Shown: piece by piece, positions 43,776 through 55,558 of the stretch
Layout: every line of letters starts with the position of its first letter
How positions within the stretch are numbered: the first letter of the stretch is position 1
Source: Caballeronia grimmiae
GTDB lineage: Bacteria; Pseudomonadota; Gammaproteobacteria; Burkholderiales; Burkholderiaceae
DNA: 64,000 nucleotides
Direction: 5' to 3'
Assembly: GCF_000698555.1 (NCBI RefSeq)
Contig: NZ_JFHE01000013.1
Location: forward strand, 1 to 64,000
Notes under the pieces: model-generated
Database searches by the model: none
Seen by the model: only the letters and a program-made list of their open reading frames with translations
What the model was told of the DNA's origin: nothing
Position numbers and translations under genes: made by a program

Positions 43776-44453
43776 TTACCTGTCCATCTCCGGTAACTTC
43801 GACAGCGGGATTGCGTTCAAACCAAGCTCCGCCGCCAGTTCGTCCGGCGAACGCACGATGTGCGCTTCGGGCGGAAAGAGCGCGGCGGCAACGTCATCGA
43901 CGGGCCAGCCGATTACCCGCATGTTGGCCGCGATCGCGCCGCCCGCACCGGTCGGGCTATCTTCGACAGCAACGACCTCTTCGGGCGCGAGACGCAGCAG
44001 CCACGCAGCGCGTTCGTACGGCTCCGGACTCGGCTTGCCGTGACGCACGTCATTGACGCTCACCGTGATGAGCGAAGGATCTTCGATGCCCAGCGAGCGC
44101 AGGTTCGCTTCGAGCAACATGCGCGACGCATTCGATACGATCGCCTGCGTCATGCCCGCCGCCTTCGCCTTGCGATACACCTCGAGCGCGCCGGGACGAG
44201 GCACGAGCCGTGGCGCGCCGTTCAGATACGCCCGCGCACGGAACGCCGACCATTCGCTGAAGTCGACCGACAGCCCGAAGCGTTCACGCACGAGCGCATG
44301 CACTTCGCGGCCGGTCTTGCCGAAGACGAGCGGATGCAGTTCATCGCCCGCTTCCACCCCGTGTTGCGCCAGCGCCTCGACGAGCGTGGCCAGATGCAGT
44401 GACTCGCTCTCGATGAGCGTGCCATCCATGTCCCACAGAATTGCCTTGATCAA
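43776..44453 (-). CDS. HAD-family phosphatase (phosphoglycolate-phosphatase-like)
   Basis: A protein of about 225 residues. A TTG start at 44453 is preferred because AGGA lies 9 bases upstream and the protein then opens at IKAILWDMDGTLIESES (HAD motif I). Motif II is IVSNAS, the motif III Lys is in HGKPSPEPY and motif IV is VAVEDSPTG. The cap domain is helical (C1 type). It probably hydrolyses a sugar phosphate or phosphoglycolate. Confidence 0.85.
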   Translation of the reverse strand: MIKAILWDMDGTLIESESLHLATLVEALAQHGVEAGDELHPLVFGKTGREVHALVRERFGLSVDFSEWSAFRARAYLNGAPRLVPRPGALEVYRKAKAAGMTQAIVSNASRMLLEANLRSLGIEDPSLITVSVNDVRHGKPSPEPYERAAWLLRLAPEEVVAVEDSPTGAGGAIAANMRVIGWPVDDVAAALFPPEAHIVRSPDELAAELGLNAIPLSKLPEMDR

Positions 44454-44744
44454 AGCGTGATTATCCTTGTCGTGCGTGCGCTGCAGGCGCGTATGCGTCA
44501 AGCGCGTGGGTATATGCGTAGTCGAACGTGACGAGGGCGCTGACGGCATCGCCAGACGCGCGAATGGTCCGTTTGCGGTGTCCGAAAGACAGTGGAGCCT
44601 ATCACGCCGCGCGCCTCACTATCGGCAACGAATCCGTTCCTGAAGATTATTTCCAGTCGATAATGCGCCTGAACGTCGGTGACGATTCCGCTCACGGAGC
44701 GCGCCACGTCTGTTCACATCACAATAGCAAAGAGGAGAGACTGA

Positions 44745-46025
44745 ATGACCGATATACCGGGCTTCTCGCTCGAAAAGACCGCACCGAGCCATCGTGCGTG
44801 GCGAATCATCGTGGCTGCATCGATCGGCAATGCGCTCGAGTGGTTCGACCTGGTCATTTACGGATTCTTTGCCGTCACGATATCCAAGCTCTTTTTCCCC
44901 GCCGGCAGCGAGACTGTCTCCTTGCTGCTAACGCTAGGCACGTTCGGCGTCTCGTTCTTCATGCGCCCGCTCGGCGCGGTCGTGCTGGGCGTCTACGCGG
45001 ACAAGGCGGGCAGAAAAGCCGCATTGACGCTGTCGATTCTCTTGATGATGATTGGCACCCTGCTTATCGCAGTCATGCCGACATACGCGACGATCGGCAT
45101 CCTCGCGCCAGTCGGAATCGTCTTCGCTCGCATGATTCAAGGCTTCTCCGCCGGCGGCGAGTTCGGCAGCGCGACTGCATTTCTTGCCGAACACGGTGGT
45201 CAACGCCGTGGATTCTTTGCAAGCTGGCAAGCGGCCAGTCAGGGACTCACTACGCTGCTTGCAGCTTTGGCGGGAACGTGGCTCACCACGGCGCTCACGC
45301 CCGAGCAAGTCCTGAGCTGGGGATGGCGATTGCCGTTTCTCTTCGGGCTGTTCATCGGCCCCGTTGCGTACTACATCAGGCGGAACATCGACGAAACGCC
45401 CGAGTTCGTCAGCACAGGAACGGCGAAAACGCCGCTGGCCGATACCTTCACGGATCAAAGGCAGCGCCTCATATTGGCGATTGGAGCGGTGGTTCTGGGC
45501 ACCGTAGCGACGTACCTGATCCTGTACATGCCCACGTATGCGGTGAAGCAACTGGGCTTGCCGGCATCCGCTGCGTTCACAGCCACCATCGCCACGGGCG
45601 TCATCCAGATGATCGGCGCGCCGTTCTTCGGCCACCTGTCCGACCGTATCGGCAGGACACGAATCATGATGGTGGCAGGCGTGTTCTTCCTCGTCTGCGC
45701 GTATCCCGTGTTTCGACTGCTGCACGACCACCCGACATTCGGAGCGTTAGTCGGGGTCCAGATTTTCTTCGGGGTCGCCAACGCCGCCTATTTCGGTGCG
45801 CTGCCCGCGTTGCTGAGCGACCTGTTCCCGACGAAGAACCGCACGACTGGCATGTCCGTCGGTTACAACGTGTCGGTCACGGTGTTCGGCGGCTTCGCTC
45901 CGTTCATCATCACGTCGCTCATCGGCTTGACGGGAAATCAGCTTGCGCCGAGTTTCTATCTCATCGCGGCGGCCATTGTCAGCTTGTTTGCGCTGATGCA
46001 TATCAGGAAACTCGCGATGCAGTGA
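44745..46025 (+). CDS. MFS metabolite:H+ symporter (MHS family)
   Basis: A 426-residue protein with 12 TM segments. The start is preceded by AAGAGGAGAG. The N-terminus IIVAASIGNALEWFDLVIYGFFA and FFMRPLGAVVLGVYADKAGRKAAL are the MHS (ShiA/ProP/KgtP-like) signatures, and ARMIQGFSAGGEFGSA is the TM4-5 motif. It imports an organic acid or osmolyte; the proximity to ben/cat genes makes an aromatic-related acid possible but unproven. Confidence 0.92.
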   Translation: MTDIPGFSLEKTAPSHRAWRIIVAASIGNALEWFDLVIYGFFAVTISKLFFPAGSETVSLLLTLGTFGVSFFMRPLGAVVLGVYADKAGRKAALTLSILLMMIGTLLIAVMPTYATIGILAPVGIVFARMIQGFSAGGEFGSATAFLAEHGGQRRGFFASWQAASQGLTTLLAALAGTWLTTALTPEQVLSWGWRLPFLFGLFIGPVAYYIRRNIDETPEFVSTGTAKTPLADTFTDQRQRLILAIGAVVLGTVATYLILYMPTYAVKQLGLPASAAFTATIATGVIQMIGAPFFGHLSDRIGRTRIMMVAGVFFLVCAYPVFRLLHDHPTFGALVGVQIFFGVANAAYFGALPALLSDLFPTKNRTTGMSVGYNVSVTVFGGFAPFIITSLIGLTGNQLAPSFYLIAAAIVSLFALMHIRKLAMQ

Positions 46026-46038
46026 ACGAAAGCTCTGT

Positions 46039-46067
46039 CCGGGCGGGCGCGATCGAGCGTCGCCCGG
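46039..46067. terminator. Possible bidirectional terminator between MHS gene and kdpE
   Basis: CCGGGCG/CGCCCGG with a 15-base loop lies between the converging stops of the MHS gene and kdpE, with GTTTT downstream on the plus strand after 10 bases. The stem is short. Confidence 0.4.
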
Positions 46068-46095
46068 CTAGTCTGTCGTTTTGCGCCGGCATCCC

Positions 46096-46794
46096 TCACA
46101 CCGCGCCGACCAGCCGGTATCCCACTCCCGTTTCCGTCACGATGTGCTCCGGCTGAGCGCCATCGCGCTCGAGTTTCTGGCGCAAGTGAGCCATGTAGAT
46201 GCGCAGATAGTGCGGACTCTCCACATGCGATGGCCCCCAGACCTCCAGCAGCAGTTGCCGGTGCGTCAACACGCGGCCCGCATGACGCACGAGCGTGGCA
46301 AGCAGGCGATATTCGATCGGCGTCAGATGCACGCTGTTGCCCGCCCTGGTGACGCGGCGCATCGCGAGTTCGACGGTGACATCGCCGAACGTCACCGCCG
46401 CCGATTCCCTAGCGCCCGCCTGATCGCGCCGGCGCAAGTGAGCACGGATACGCGCCATCAATTCCGATACGCCGAAGGGCTTCGTCAGGTAATCGTCTGC
46501 GCCGGCATCGAGTGCGGCGACTTTCTGATCTTCCTGCGTGCGCGCCGACAATACGATGACCGGCACAGCGGTCCATGTGCGCAGTTCGCGGATCACGTCG
46601 ATGCCGTCCATGTCCGGCAGGCCGAGATCCACTATCACGATATCCGGCTTGCGCGTTGCCGCTTCGACCAGACCTTGCTGCCCGGTTTCCGCCTCGTGGA
46701 CCGTCATGCCATGTGCTTCGAGCGACACGCGCACGAAGCGGCGGATCTGCTTTTCGTCTTCGATCAGGATCGCAGTATTCGGGGATTCGGACAT
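46096..46794 (-). CDS. kdpE: Response regulator KdpE
   Basis: A 232-residue OmpR-type regulator. The receiver has AILIEDEKQIRRFVR, the phospho-acceptor Asp in IVDLGLPDMDG, and Lys in LTKPFG. The C-terminal winged helix has LTPIEYRLLATLVRHAGRVLTHRQLL and the HYLRIYMAHLRQKLE recognition helix. With KdpD directly upstream it activates kdp transcription at low potassium. Confidence 0.96.
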   Translation of the reverse strand: MSESPNTAILIEDEKQIRRFVRVSLEAHGMTVHEAETGQQGLVEAATRKPDIVIVDLGLPDMDGIDVIRELRTWTAVPVIVLSARTQEDQKVAALDAGADDYLTKPFGVSELMARIRAHLRRRDQAGARESAAVTFGDVTVELAMRRVTRAGNSVHLTPIEYRLLATLVRHAGRVLTHRQLLLEVWGPSHVESPHYLRIYMAHLRQKLERDGAQPEHIVTETGVGYRLVGAV

Positions 46795-46876
46795 CGGGCG
46801 CTCGGAAAGTTGACGCGGTGACTCAATGGTGAGGCGTAATCGCAAGCGGGGCAATCGCGCTAATGCGTGCCGCTTT

Positions 46877-49675
46877 TTACGGGACCTGCGAGCGCGGCAT
46901 CGCCTGTTGCCCGGTCGCGGCTCCAGTCAACGGCTGTTCCTCCGCGACATCCGGCGGCGTTGCGTTCGCGGGCAGCGTGAACCAGAACCTCGCGCCGCCC
47001 ACCTGTTCTCCGGCCTCACGATTTTCCACGCCGATCTCGCCCCCGTGCGCTCCGACGATCGCGCGGCAGATCGCAAGGCCCAGACCGACGCCCGTTTGCG
47101 GCGACTCCTTCTCGCCGCGCGTGAACTTCTCGAAGAGCTGCGCCTGCGTTTCCATCGGGACGCCCGGCCCTTGATCGTCGACCCACACGCGCACCTGACG
47201 CCCGTCGGCAGTCTGTTCCGCTCTCGCGCCGATCTCGATGTCCGTGCCGTGCGGCGTGTATTTCGCCGCGTTCTCCAGCAGATTTACGAGCAGCCGGTCC
47301 ATCAGGACCGCGTCGAGTTGCAGCCAGGGCAGTTCCGGCTCGATACTCACGCGGATACGCCGCCCTTCGAGCGTGCGCCGCATCGTGGCCAGCGCCGCGC
47401 CGATGATCTCTTCGAGCATGAACCATTGCCGGTTGAGCCGAACCGTTCCCGACTGCAGGCGCGCCATGTCGAGCAGGTTCGTGACGACGCTGCTCATGCG
47501 CAGCGCTTCCTCGTGAATCGACTGGACGATCTCCTGAGCATTTTGCGCTTGCATGCCCCCTGTCCGGCCTTGCTCTTCCAGCACGGACGCGAACCCGACT
47601 ATCGACGTCAGCGGCGTGCGCAGATCGTGCGAAACCGCCGACAGCAGCGAGTTCCGCAGACGTTCCGACTCCATGCTGACCAGCGCATCCCGCGCGATCT
47701 CCACGTAATGGACGCGTTCGAGCGCAAGCGCGATCTGCGCGGCGAAAGTCTCGAGCATCCGGCGCTGCTCCGGTATGTCGAGATCGGACATGCGCTCGCT
47801 CACGAACGCGAGGACGCCGCGCGTGCGCAACGGCGCCCTGAGCGGAAGATAGAGCGCATCGGCGGCAGGCAAAGTGTCGGTGCCGGAGCCGGCCGGCTTT
47901 TGCTGATCGTAGACCCATTGCGCGACGGCCAGATCGACGCTCGATGCATCGAGCATGACGTCTTTGTCCGGGTCGATTACTTTCTGCTGGACCTTCTCGG
48001 CGCTGTCGGGAAGAAGAATGAGCGTCTTCGCGTGAAAGACGTCCGCGATGTGCCGCATGGCGATCTCGATGATCTGCTCGGTCATCAGCGCAGCGGCAAG
48101 CTCTCGGGTCATCGCGTACATCGCGCCGGTGCGCCGTTCGCGCAGCGATGCGACGCGCGCCTCGCGCCGCAGACTCGACGTCAAATGGCTGATCGTGAGC
48201 GACGTCAGCAGCATGACCGCGAAGGTCAGCAGGTACTGCGTGTCGCTCACAGTGAACGACATCACCGGCGCGACGAAGAAATAATCGAAAGCAGCGACCG
48301 ACACGAACGACAGCAACACGCCCGGCCCGCGCCCCAGCCGCACCGCAGCGAATATCACGCCCAGCAGATAGAGCATCACCAGATTCGTCAGCGCGAACTG
48401 ATGAGAGGCGAGCACGCTTGCGACGAGCGAAATGCCCGCACCGATCGCGAGAGCGAAACCATAGGCGCGCGGCGGCGAACGCATGTCCTTCTGAAGCGCG
48501 GCGAACGAACGCGACGGCTGCGGCTGGCCTTCGCGGATGCCCGCCGGCACCAGCGTCACGTCGATATCCGCGGCCTGCCGGACGATGCGTTCGCTCACGG
48601 ATCGCGTGAAATAGCGCCGCCAGCCTTGCGTCGATGACACGCCCGCCACCAGCTTCGACACGTTGCGCATGCGCGCATAGTCGATGAGCGTGGTGGCGGC
48701 ATCGGCGCCCGCGAGCGTGACCGTTTCCGCGCCGAGTTCGGAGGCGAGCTTGAGGGCATCGAGCGTGCGGGCGCGCGCATCGTCGGAAAGCCGCTCAAGC
48801 GCGGGCGTCTCGACATAGACCGCGAGCCAGTCGGACTTCAGCGCGGCTGCAAGACGCGCCGCCGTGCGGACCAGCGCCGCGCTTTGCGGCCCCGGCCCCA
48901 CGCAGGCGATCAGCCGTTCGCGTGCGCGCCAGATTCGTTCGATCGACCGGTCGGCGCGGTACTCACGCATCTGTCCATCGACACGGTCCGCCGTGCGGCG
49001 CAAGGCGAGTTCGCGCAGCGCGATCAGATTGCCCTTGCGGAAGAAGTTGCGCACCGCGCTCTCGGCCTGTGTCGGCATATACACCTTGCCGTTGCGCAGG
49101 CGGTCCAGCAGTTCCTCGGGCGGCAGATCGACGAGCGTCACTTCGTCAGCGCGATCGAACACGCGATCAGGCACCGTCTCCCACACGCGAATGCCGGTGA
49201 TGCGCCCGACCACGTCGTTCATGCTTTCCAGATGCTGCACGTTGACGGTCGTATACACGTCGATGCCCGCGTCCAGCAGTTCTTGCACGTCCTGCCAGCG
49301 TTTCGTGTGACGCGCGCCCTTGACGTTCGTATGCGCGAGCTCGTCGACGAGCAGCAGTTGCGGTTTGCGCGCGAGGGCGGCGTCGAGATCGAACTCCGTC
49401 AGCACCTTTCCGCGATAGTCGATGCGCGCAAGCGGCAAGGTTTCGAGGCCGTCGAGCAGCGCAAGCGTTTCCTGGCGGCCATGCGTTTCGACCACGCCGA
49501 CGACGACATCGCGCCCGTCAGCCTGCGCCCGGCGCGCGGCCTGCAGCATCGCGTAGGTCTTGCCCACGCCCGCCGATGCGCCGAAGAACAGTTTCAGGCG
49601 CCCGCGCCGGCGCTCTTGCTCTTCGCGCTGGAGCTTGTCGAGCAAGTCATCGGGATCGGGGCGGGTCATCGTCAT
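46877..49675 (-). CDS. kdpD: Sensor histidine kinase KdpD
   Basis: A 932-residue protein, normal for KdpD. The N-terminal KdpD domain has Walker A FFGASAGVGKTYAML and the LVDELAHTN motif. A Usp-like domain follows, then four TM helices (about 400-500), GAF, HisKA (SAVSHDLRTPLTSIVG) and HATPase (NLLENAAKYT, GVGLGLAICRAI). It senses potassium limitation or turgor and phosphorylates KdpE. Confidence 0.97.
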   Translation of the reverse strand: MTMTRPDPDDLLDKLQREEQERRRGRLKLFFGASAGVGKTYAMLQAARRAQADGRDVVVGVVETHGRQETLALLDGLETLPLARIDYRGKVLTEFDLDAALARKPQLLLVDELAHTNVKGARHTKRWQDVQELLDAGIDVYTTVNVQHLESMNDVVGRITGIRVWETVPDRVFDRADEVTLVDLPPEELLDRLRNGKVYMPTQAESAVRNFFRKGNLIALRELALRRTADRVDGQMREYRADRSIERIWRARERLIACVGPGPQSAALVRTAARLAAALKSDWLAVYVETPALERLSDDARARTLDALKLASELGAETVTLAGADAATTLIDYARMRNVSKLVAGVSSTQGWRRYFTRSVSERIVRQAADIDVTLVPAGIREGQPQPSRSFAALQKDMRSPPRAYGFALAIGAGISLVASVLASHQFALTNLVMLYLLGVIFAAVRLGRGPGVLLSFVSVAAFDYFFVAPVMSFTVSDTQYLLTFAVMLLTSLTISHLTSSLRREARVASLRERRTGAMYAMTRELAAALMTEQIIEIAMRHIADVFHAKTLILLPDSAEKVQQKVIDPDKDVMLDASSVDLAVAQWVYDQQKPAGSGTDTLPAADALYLPLRAPLRTRGVLAFVSERMSDLDIPEQRRMLETFAAQIALALERVHYVEIARDALVSMESERLRNSLLSAVSHDLRTPLTSIVGFASVLEEQGRTGGMQAQNAQEIVQSIHEEALRMSSVVTNLLDMARLQSGTVRLNRQWFMLEEIIGAALATMRRTLEGRRIRVSIEPELPWLQLDAVLMDRLLVNLLENAAKYTPHGTDIEIGARAEQTADGRQVRVWVDDQGPGVPMETQAQLFEKFTRGEKESPQTGVGLGLAICRAIVGAHGGEIGVENREAGEQVGGARFWFTLPANATPPDVAEEQPLTGAATGQQAMPRSQVP

Positions 49676-49698
49676 GGCTTGTGATGGTCAAGGTGCGT

Positions 49699-50274
49699 TC
49701 ACGGTCTGGCGGCATCCAGCGCAAGATTGAGCTTTAGCACATTCACCCGTGGCTCGCCAATGATCCCGAACTGGCGTCCCGCCGTGGCTTGCGCGACGAG
49801 CGCCTCGACCTCGGGCACGGTCATGCCGCGCGCCTTCGCCACCCGCGTCACCTGATACGCCGCCGCAGCCGGACTGATGTCGGGATCGAGGCCGCTGCCG
49901 GACGAAGTGACGAGATCGACGGGCGGCGGCGTCGCGTTGTCGGGATCGGCGGCGCGCAGCGCATCGATGCGGGCCTTCATCTCGCTGGCGAGCGCCGGAT
50001 TGGTCGGGCCGAGGTTGGAGCCGCCCGAACTGCCCGCGTTGTACGGATTCGGCGTCGTCGCCGAGAGCCGCCCCCAGAAGTATCGCGGCGCGTCGAACTG
50101 CTGTCCGATGATTTCCGAGCCGGCCGTCTTGCCGTCGCGCTCGATGAGGCTGCCGTTGGCCTGATGCGCGAATGCGGCCTGGCTGATCGCGGTGACGACT
50201 GCGGGATAAATCAGCCCGGTCACGACTGTCAGCGCGAGGAACAGTACCAGCGCCGGACGAAGAAGGCTTTTCAT
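49699..50274 (-). CDS. kdpC: Potassium-transporting ATPase subunit KdpC
   Basis: A 191-residue protein with one N-terminal TM helix ([25 protein letters not shown]) and family motifs [34 protein letters not shown] and [11 protein letters not shown]. It stabilises KdpB nucleotide binding. It is between kdpB and kdpD. Confidence 0.97.
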   Translation of the reverse strand: MKSLLRPALVLFLALTVVTGLIYPAVVTAISQAAFAHQANGSLIERDGKTAGSEIIGQQFDAPRYFWGRLSATTPNPYNAGSSGGSNLGPTNPALASEMKARIDALRAADPDNATPPPVDLVTSSGSGLDPDISPAAAAYQVTRVAKARGMTVPEVEALVAQATAGRQFGIIGEPRVNVLKLNLALDAARP

Positions 50275-50305
50275 GATGTCGCTATCCTTTGAAGTGATGC
50301 CCGGC

Positions 50306-52462
<2,157 letters not shown>

Positions 52463-52475
52463 GCTGTCCTCGAAA

Positions 52476-54284
52476 TCAGTGGCCGTGGACCATCGTGATG
52501 TGCTCGACGATCGGTCCGAGCGCGAGCGCGGGAATGTAGGTCAGCGCGCCGACCAGAAGCAGCGTGCCGAGCAGCAGCACCACGAACAGCGGTCCATGCG
52601 TGGGCAGCGTGCCCGCTGTGACCGCGAGGCGCTTCTTGGCCGCGAGCGACCCTGCGATGGCGAGAATCGGAATGAGCGTGCCGAAGCGTCCGAACCACAT
52701 CGCGATGCCGAGCAGCACGTTGTAGAAAGGCGTGTTCACCGAGAGACCGGCAAACGCGCTGCCGTTGTTGTTGGCCGCGGAGCTGAACGCATACAGCACT
52801 TCGGAGAAACCGTGTGCGCCGGGATTGGCGATGCCGGCCTTCCCCGCCGCCGTCAGCACGGCGATGGACGTCCCCGCCAGCACCAGCAGCGGCGTCAGCA
52901 GAATCACGATGGACACCATCTTCATCTCGAACGACTCGACCTTCTTGCCGACGTACTCGGGCGTGCGGCCGATCATCAGTCCGGCGACGAACACCGCGAG
53001 CAGGGCGAATGCGAGCATGCCGTAAAGACCCGAGCCGACGCCGCCGAAAATCACCTCGCCGAGCTGGATCAGCAGCATCGGCACGAGGCCGCCGAGCGGC
53101 GTGAGCGAATCGTGCATGCCGTTGACCGCGCCGCACGAAGCGGCCGTCGTCGCCACCGTGAAGATGCCCGACTGCGCGATGCCGAAGCGCGTCTCCTTGC
53201 CTTCCATGTTGCCGCCCGCCTGCAGCGCGGACGCCTGGGTATCGACCTTGAGCGATGCATAGACGGGATTGCCGGCCTGCTCCGACGCGATCTCGCTTCC
53301 GCAAGCCACGGCGAACGCGATGGTCATCGCCGCGAGCACCGCGTAGCCTTGCCGCGCGTCGCCGACCGTGCGCCCGAACACGACGCATAGCGCAGCCGGG
53401 ATGATCAGCATGGCGAGCATCTGCAGGAAGTTGGAGAGCGGCGTCGGGTTCTCGAACGGATGCGCCGAGTTCGCATTGAAGAAGCCGCCGCCGTTGGTGC
53501 CGAGCATCTTGATGGCTTCCTGCGATGCGACCGGGCCCATCGGCAAGGTCTGCTTGTCGACCTTGATGTCCTGCATCACCGGGCTGCCCGCCGCGTCCTT
53601 CATCGCGTGACCCTCGGCGTCCGTCTGCGGCGCCTGATACGTGGTGACTTGCAGCGTCGGCACGTCCTGATAGGCCCTGAAGTTCTGAATCGCCCCCTGG
53701 CTCACGAAAACGAGCGCGAAGATCACCGCAAGCGGCGCGAGGATAAAGAGCGTGGTGCGTGTGAGATCGACCCAGAAGTTGCCGATGGTCTGCATGCCGT
53801 GACGCTTGAAGCCGCGTATCAGCGCAGTCACGACCGCGATGCCGGTGGCCGCCGAGACGAAGTTCTGCACGGTCAGCCCGAGCATCTGCGCCAGATAGCC
53901 GAGCGTGCTTTCGCCGCCGTAGTCCTGCCAGTTCGTGTTGGTAACGAAGCTCACGGCGGTATTGAACGCCGCATCGGGCGTCATGCCGGCCATTCCCTGC
54001 GGATTCGCCGGCAGCATGCCTTGCAGACGCAGGATGCCGTAGAGCACCAGCGCGCCGAGCACATTGAACAGCATCACGGCGAGCGCATAGTGTTTCCACG
54101 ACATTTCGACGCCGGGATCGACGCCGGCAAGCCGATACAACAGCGACTCCAAGGGGCGGCTGAACTTGCGCACGACGACCGATGATCCGTCGAGCACGCT
54201 GGCCATGTAGCGTCCAAGAGGAATCGCCAGGCCGATCAGCGCGACGATGAACACGGTCATCTGCACTATCGCATTGGTGCTCAT
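52476..54284 (-). CDS. kdpA: Potassium-transporting ATPase channel subunit KdpA
   Basis: A 602-residue superfamily-of-K-transporters protein. Selectivity-filter-like loops include [30 protein letters not shown] and [13 protein letters not shown]. The ATG at 54284 overlaps the kdpF stop (ATGA) and has GGAGG 7 bases upstream, inside kdpF. Confidence 0.98.
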   Translation of the reverse strand: MSTNAIVQMTVFIVALIGLAIPLGRYMASVLDGSSVVVRKFSRPLESLLYRLAGVDPGVEMSWKHYALAVMLFNVLGALVLYGILRLQGMLPANPQGMAGMTPDAAFNTAVSFVTNTNWQDYGGESTLGYLAQMLGLTVQNFVSAATGIAVVTALIRGFKRHGMQTIGNFWVDLTRTTLFILAPLAVIFALVFVSQGAIQNFRAYQDVPTLQVTTYQAPQTDAEGHAMKDAAGSPVMQDIKVDKQTLPMGPVASQEAIKMLGTNGGGFFNANSAHPFENPTPLSNFLQMLAMLIIPAALCVVFGRTVGDARQGYAVLAAMTIAFAVACGSEIASEQAGNPVYASLKVDTQASALQAGGNMEGKETRFGIAQSGIFTVATTAASCGAVNGMHDSLTPLGGLVPMLLIQLGEVIFGGVGSGLYGMLAFALLAVFVAGLMIGRTPEYVGKKVESFEMKMVSIVILLTPLLVLAGTSIAVLTAAGKAGIANPGAHGFSEVLYAFSSAANNNGSAFAGLSVNTPFYNVLLGIAMWFGRFGTLIPILAIAGSLAAKKRLAVTAGTLPTHGPLFVVLLLGTLLLVGALTYIPALALGPIVEHITMVHGH

Positions 54285-54376
54285 TCGAGGTCCTCCGCAC
54301 GAAGCAGCGCGTACACGAGGTACGCGAAAAGCAGCAGCGCGGAGGCGCTTGCCAGCCAGATCATCCACGCGTTCAT
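54281..54376 (-). CDS. kdpF: KdpF, small stabilising subunit
   Basis: A 31-residue single-TM peptide, MNAWMIWLASASALLLFAYL followed by [11 protein letters not shown], matching KdpF in length and in the YALLR-E ending. AGGAGG lies 5 bases before the ATG. Both ends overlap neighbours by ATGA: its start with the stop of the 35-codon ORF and its stop with the kdpA start. Confidence 0.9.
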   Translation of the reverse strand: MNAWMIWLASASALLLFAYLVYALLRAEDLE

Positions 54377-54480
54377 GGATGGCCTCCTGTCGTGCGGCGG
54401 CTCAATCGCTCGCAGCCGCTCGTGAGTGCCGCGCACAGTCCCCAGACGAGGACGATGCCGGCGAGGTAGAGCAAGTCCAT
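54373..54480 (-). CDS. 35-residue membrane peptide at the head of the kdp operon
   Basis: ATG 54480 to TGA 54373: MDLLYLAGIVLVWGLCAALT then SGCERLSRRTTGGHP. It has one hydrophobic helix followed by a Cys and a basic tail. AAGGAGA precedes the ATG by about 9 bases. The stop overlaps the kdpF start (ATGA), so the three cistrons are translationally chained. Short ORFs of this shape precede kdpF in other proteobacteria as far as I recall, but no function is assigned. Confidence 0.75.
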   Translation of the reverse strand: MDLLYLAGIVLVWGLCAALTSGCERLSRRTTGGHP

Positions 54481-54566
54481 TGCCGTGTTCTCCTTCGAAG
54501 CAGTTCAAGACAGGCTGGAGCGTACGAGAAGGGGCGTAAAGGACTTGAGAAGAGATGAAGCGGAGA

Positions 54567-54583
54567 TATAAAAATCGTGTAAA
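54567..54583 (-). promoter_or_regulatory. KdpE-box-like site upstream of the kdp operon
   Basis: On the minus strand TTTACA-CGATT-TTTATA: the two hexamers of the E. coli KdpE site (TTTATA and TTTACA) with the same 5-base spacing but in swapped order. It is 87 bases upstream of the first kdp ORF. Confidence 0.55.
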
Positions 54584-54913
54584 CGGACTCGATGGCCGTT
54601 GTGGAAGCGATATGTTTGGTGCGTTTGGAGTCGGACTGAGATCTGCTGGCGATGCAGCAAGTCGCACGTGACGCGAGCGCGTCAATGCAACGTGCGCGTT
54701 GGCGATTGGTTATGCTCGCGCGCTATGAGCGGCCGCTGCTGGCCTATTCGCGCCGCCTTACGCCTACGTATTGCGCTGAGTCTTAGGGCATAGATTGCGA
54801 GCACGCGCCAGTGCATCTGCTTCGCGCTGGCGGCGAACAGTAGCACGCGGCGTACCGGGCGATTGATCGACGACAGCAGCGGGCTGCATCCCGCAATGAC
54901 GCCCCGCATCCCG
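54584..54913. other. Intergenic region between kdp promoter and FixJ-like gene
   Basis: 330 bases with only short frames that lack ribosome sites or recognisable domains. I see no promoter or hairpin that I can defend. Confidence 0.4.
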
Positions 54914-55558
54914 TCAACCCTGATTCGGCCCGACGCCCAACGCCTCCGCCTTGCGAACCAGATCCGCAAGCGACCGGGCCTGCATTTTCTTCATCGCCTG
55001 TCCGCGATGAATCTTGACCGTGATCTCACTGAGGTTCATTTCGGACGCGATCTGCTTGTTCATCATTCCCGCCACGACGAACGCCATCACTTCGCGTTCG
55101 CGCGGCGTCAGCGATCCGTAGCACACCCGCAGATCGGCGACGGAGCGCCGCGACTTGCGCCGTTCTTCGTCGCGGGCGAGCGCGTTGGCGACGGCATCGA
55201 GCATGTCCTGGTCGCGAAACGGCTTGGCGAGAAAGTCCTGCGCGCCGGCCTTCATCGCCTTGACCGTCATCGCGATATCGCCGTGCGCGGTCATGAAAAC
55301 AATCGGCACGCCCAGTTCGCTCGCCGCGATCTGCTCCTGCACCGCCAGCCCGCTTTGCCCTCTCAGGCGCACGTCGAGGATCAGACAGCTCGGCACGTCC
55401 GGCATCTCGCACGCGAGAAACTCTTGCGCCGATGCGAAGGTCCGCACGTCGAGTCCCACGGAACGCAATAACATGCCGACGGCATCGCGCATGGAGTCGT
55501 CATCGTCGACGACGTAGACCATCGCGTTGCTCGCGGCGTTATCCAGCCGGCTGCTCAT
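54914..55558 (-). CDS. FixJ-type response regulator (receiver + LuxR HTH)
   Basis: A 214-residue protein. The receiver has VYVVDDDDSMRDAVGMLLRSVG, the phospho-acceptor Asp in LILDVRLRGQSG, MTAHGDI and the Lys in AKPFRDQDML, as in FixJ/NarL-type receivers. The HTH is LTPREREVMAFVVAGMMNKQIA and EITVKIHRGQAMKKM. The ATG at 55558 has GGGAG 7 bases upstream and overlaps the kinase gene by 20 bases. Confidence 0.94.
   Translation of the reverse strand: MSSRLDNAASNAMVYVVDDDDSMRDAVGMLLRSVGLDVRTFASAQEFLACEMPDVPSCLILDVRLRGQSGLAVQEQIAASELGVPIVFMTAHGDIAMTVKAMKAGAQDFLAKPFRDQDMLDAVANALARDEERRKSRRSVADLRVCYGSLTPREREVMAFVVAGMMNKQIASEMNLSEITVKIHRGQAMKKMQARSLADLVRKAEALGVGPNQG

Noticed and set aside
54682..54969. 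95-codon minus-strand frame between kdp and the FixJ-like gene
   Set aside because: Arg-rich, no ribosome site, and it overlaps the FixJ-like gene end in another frame.
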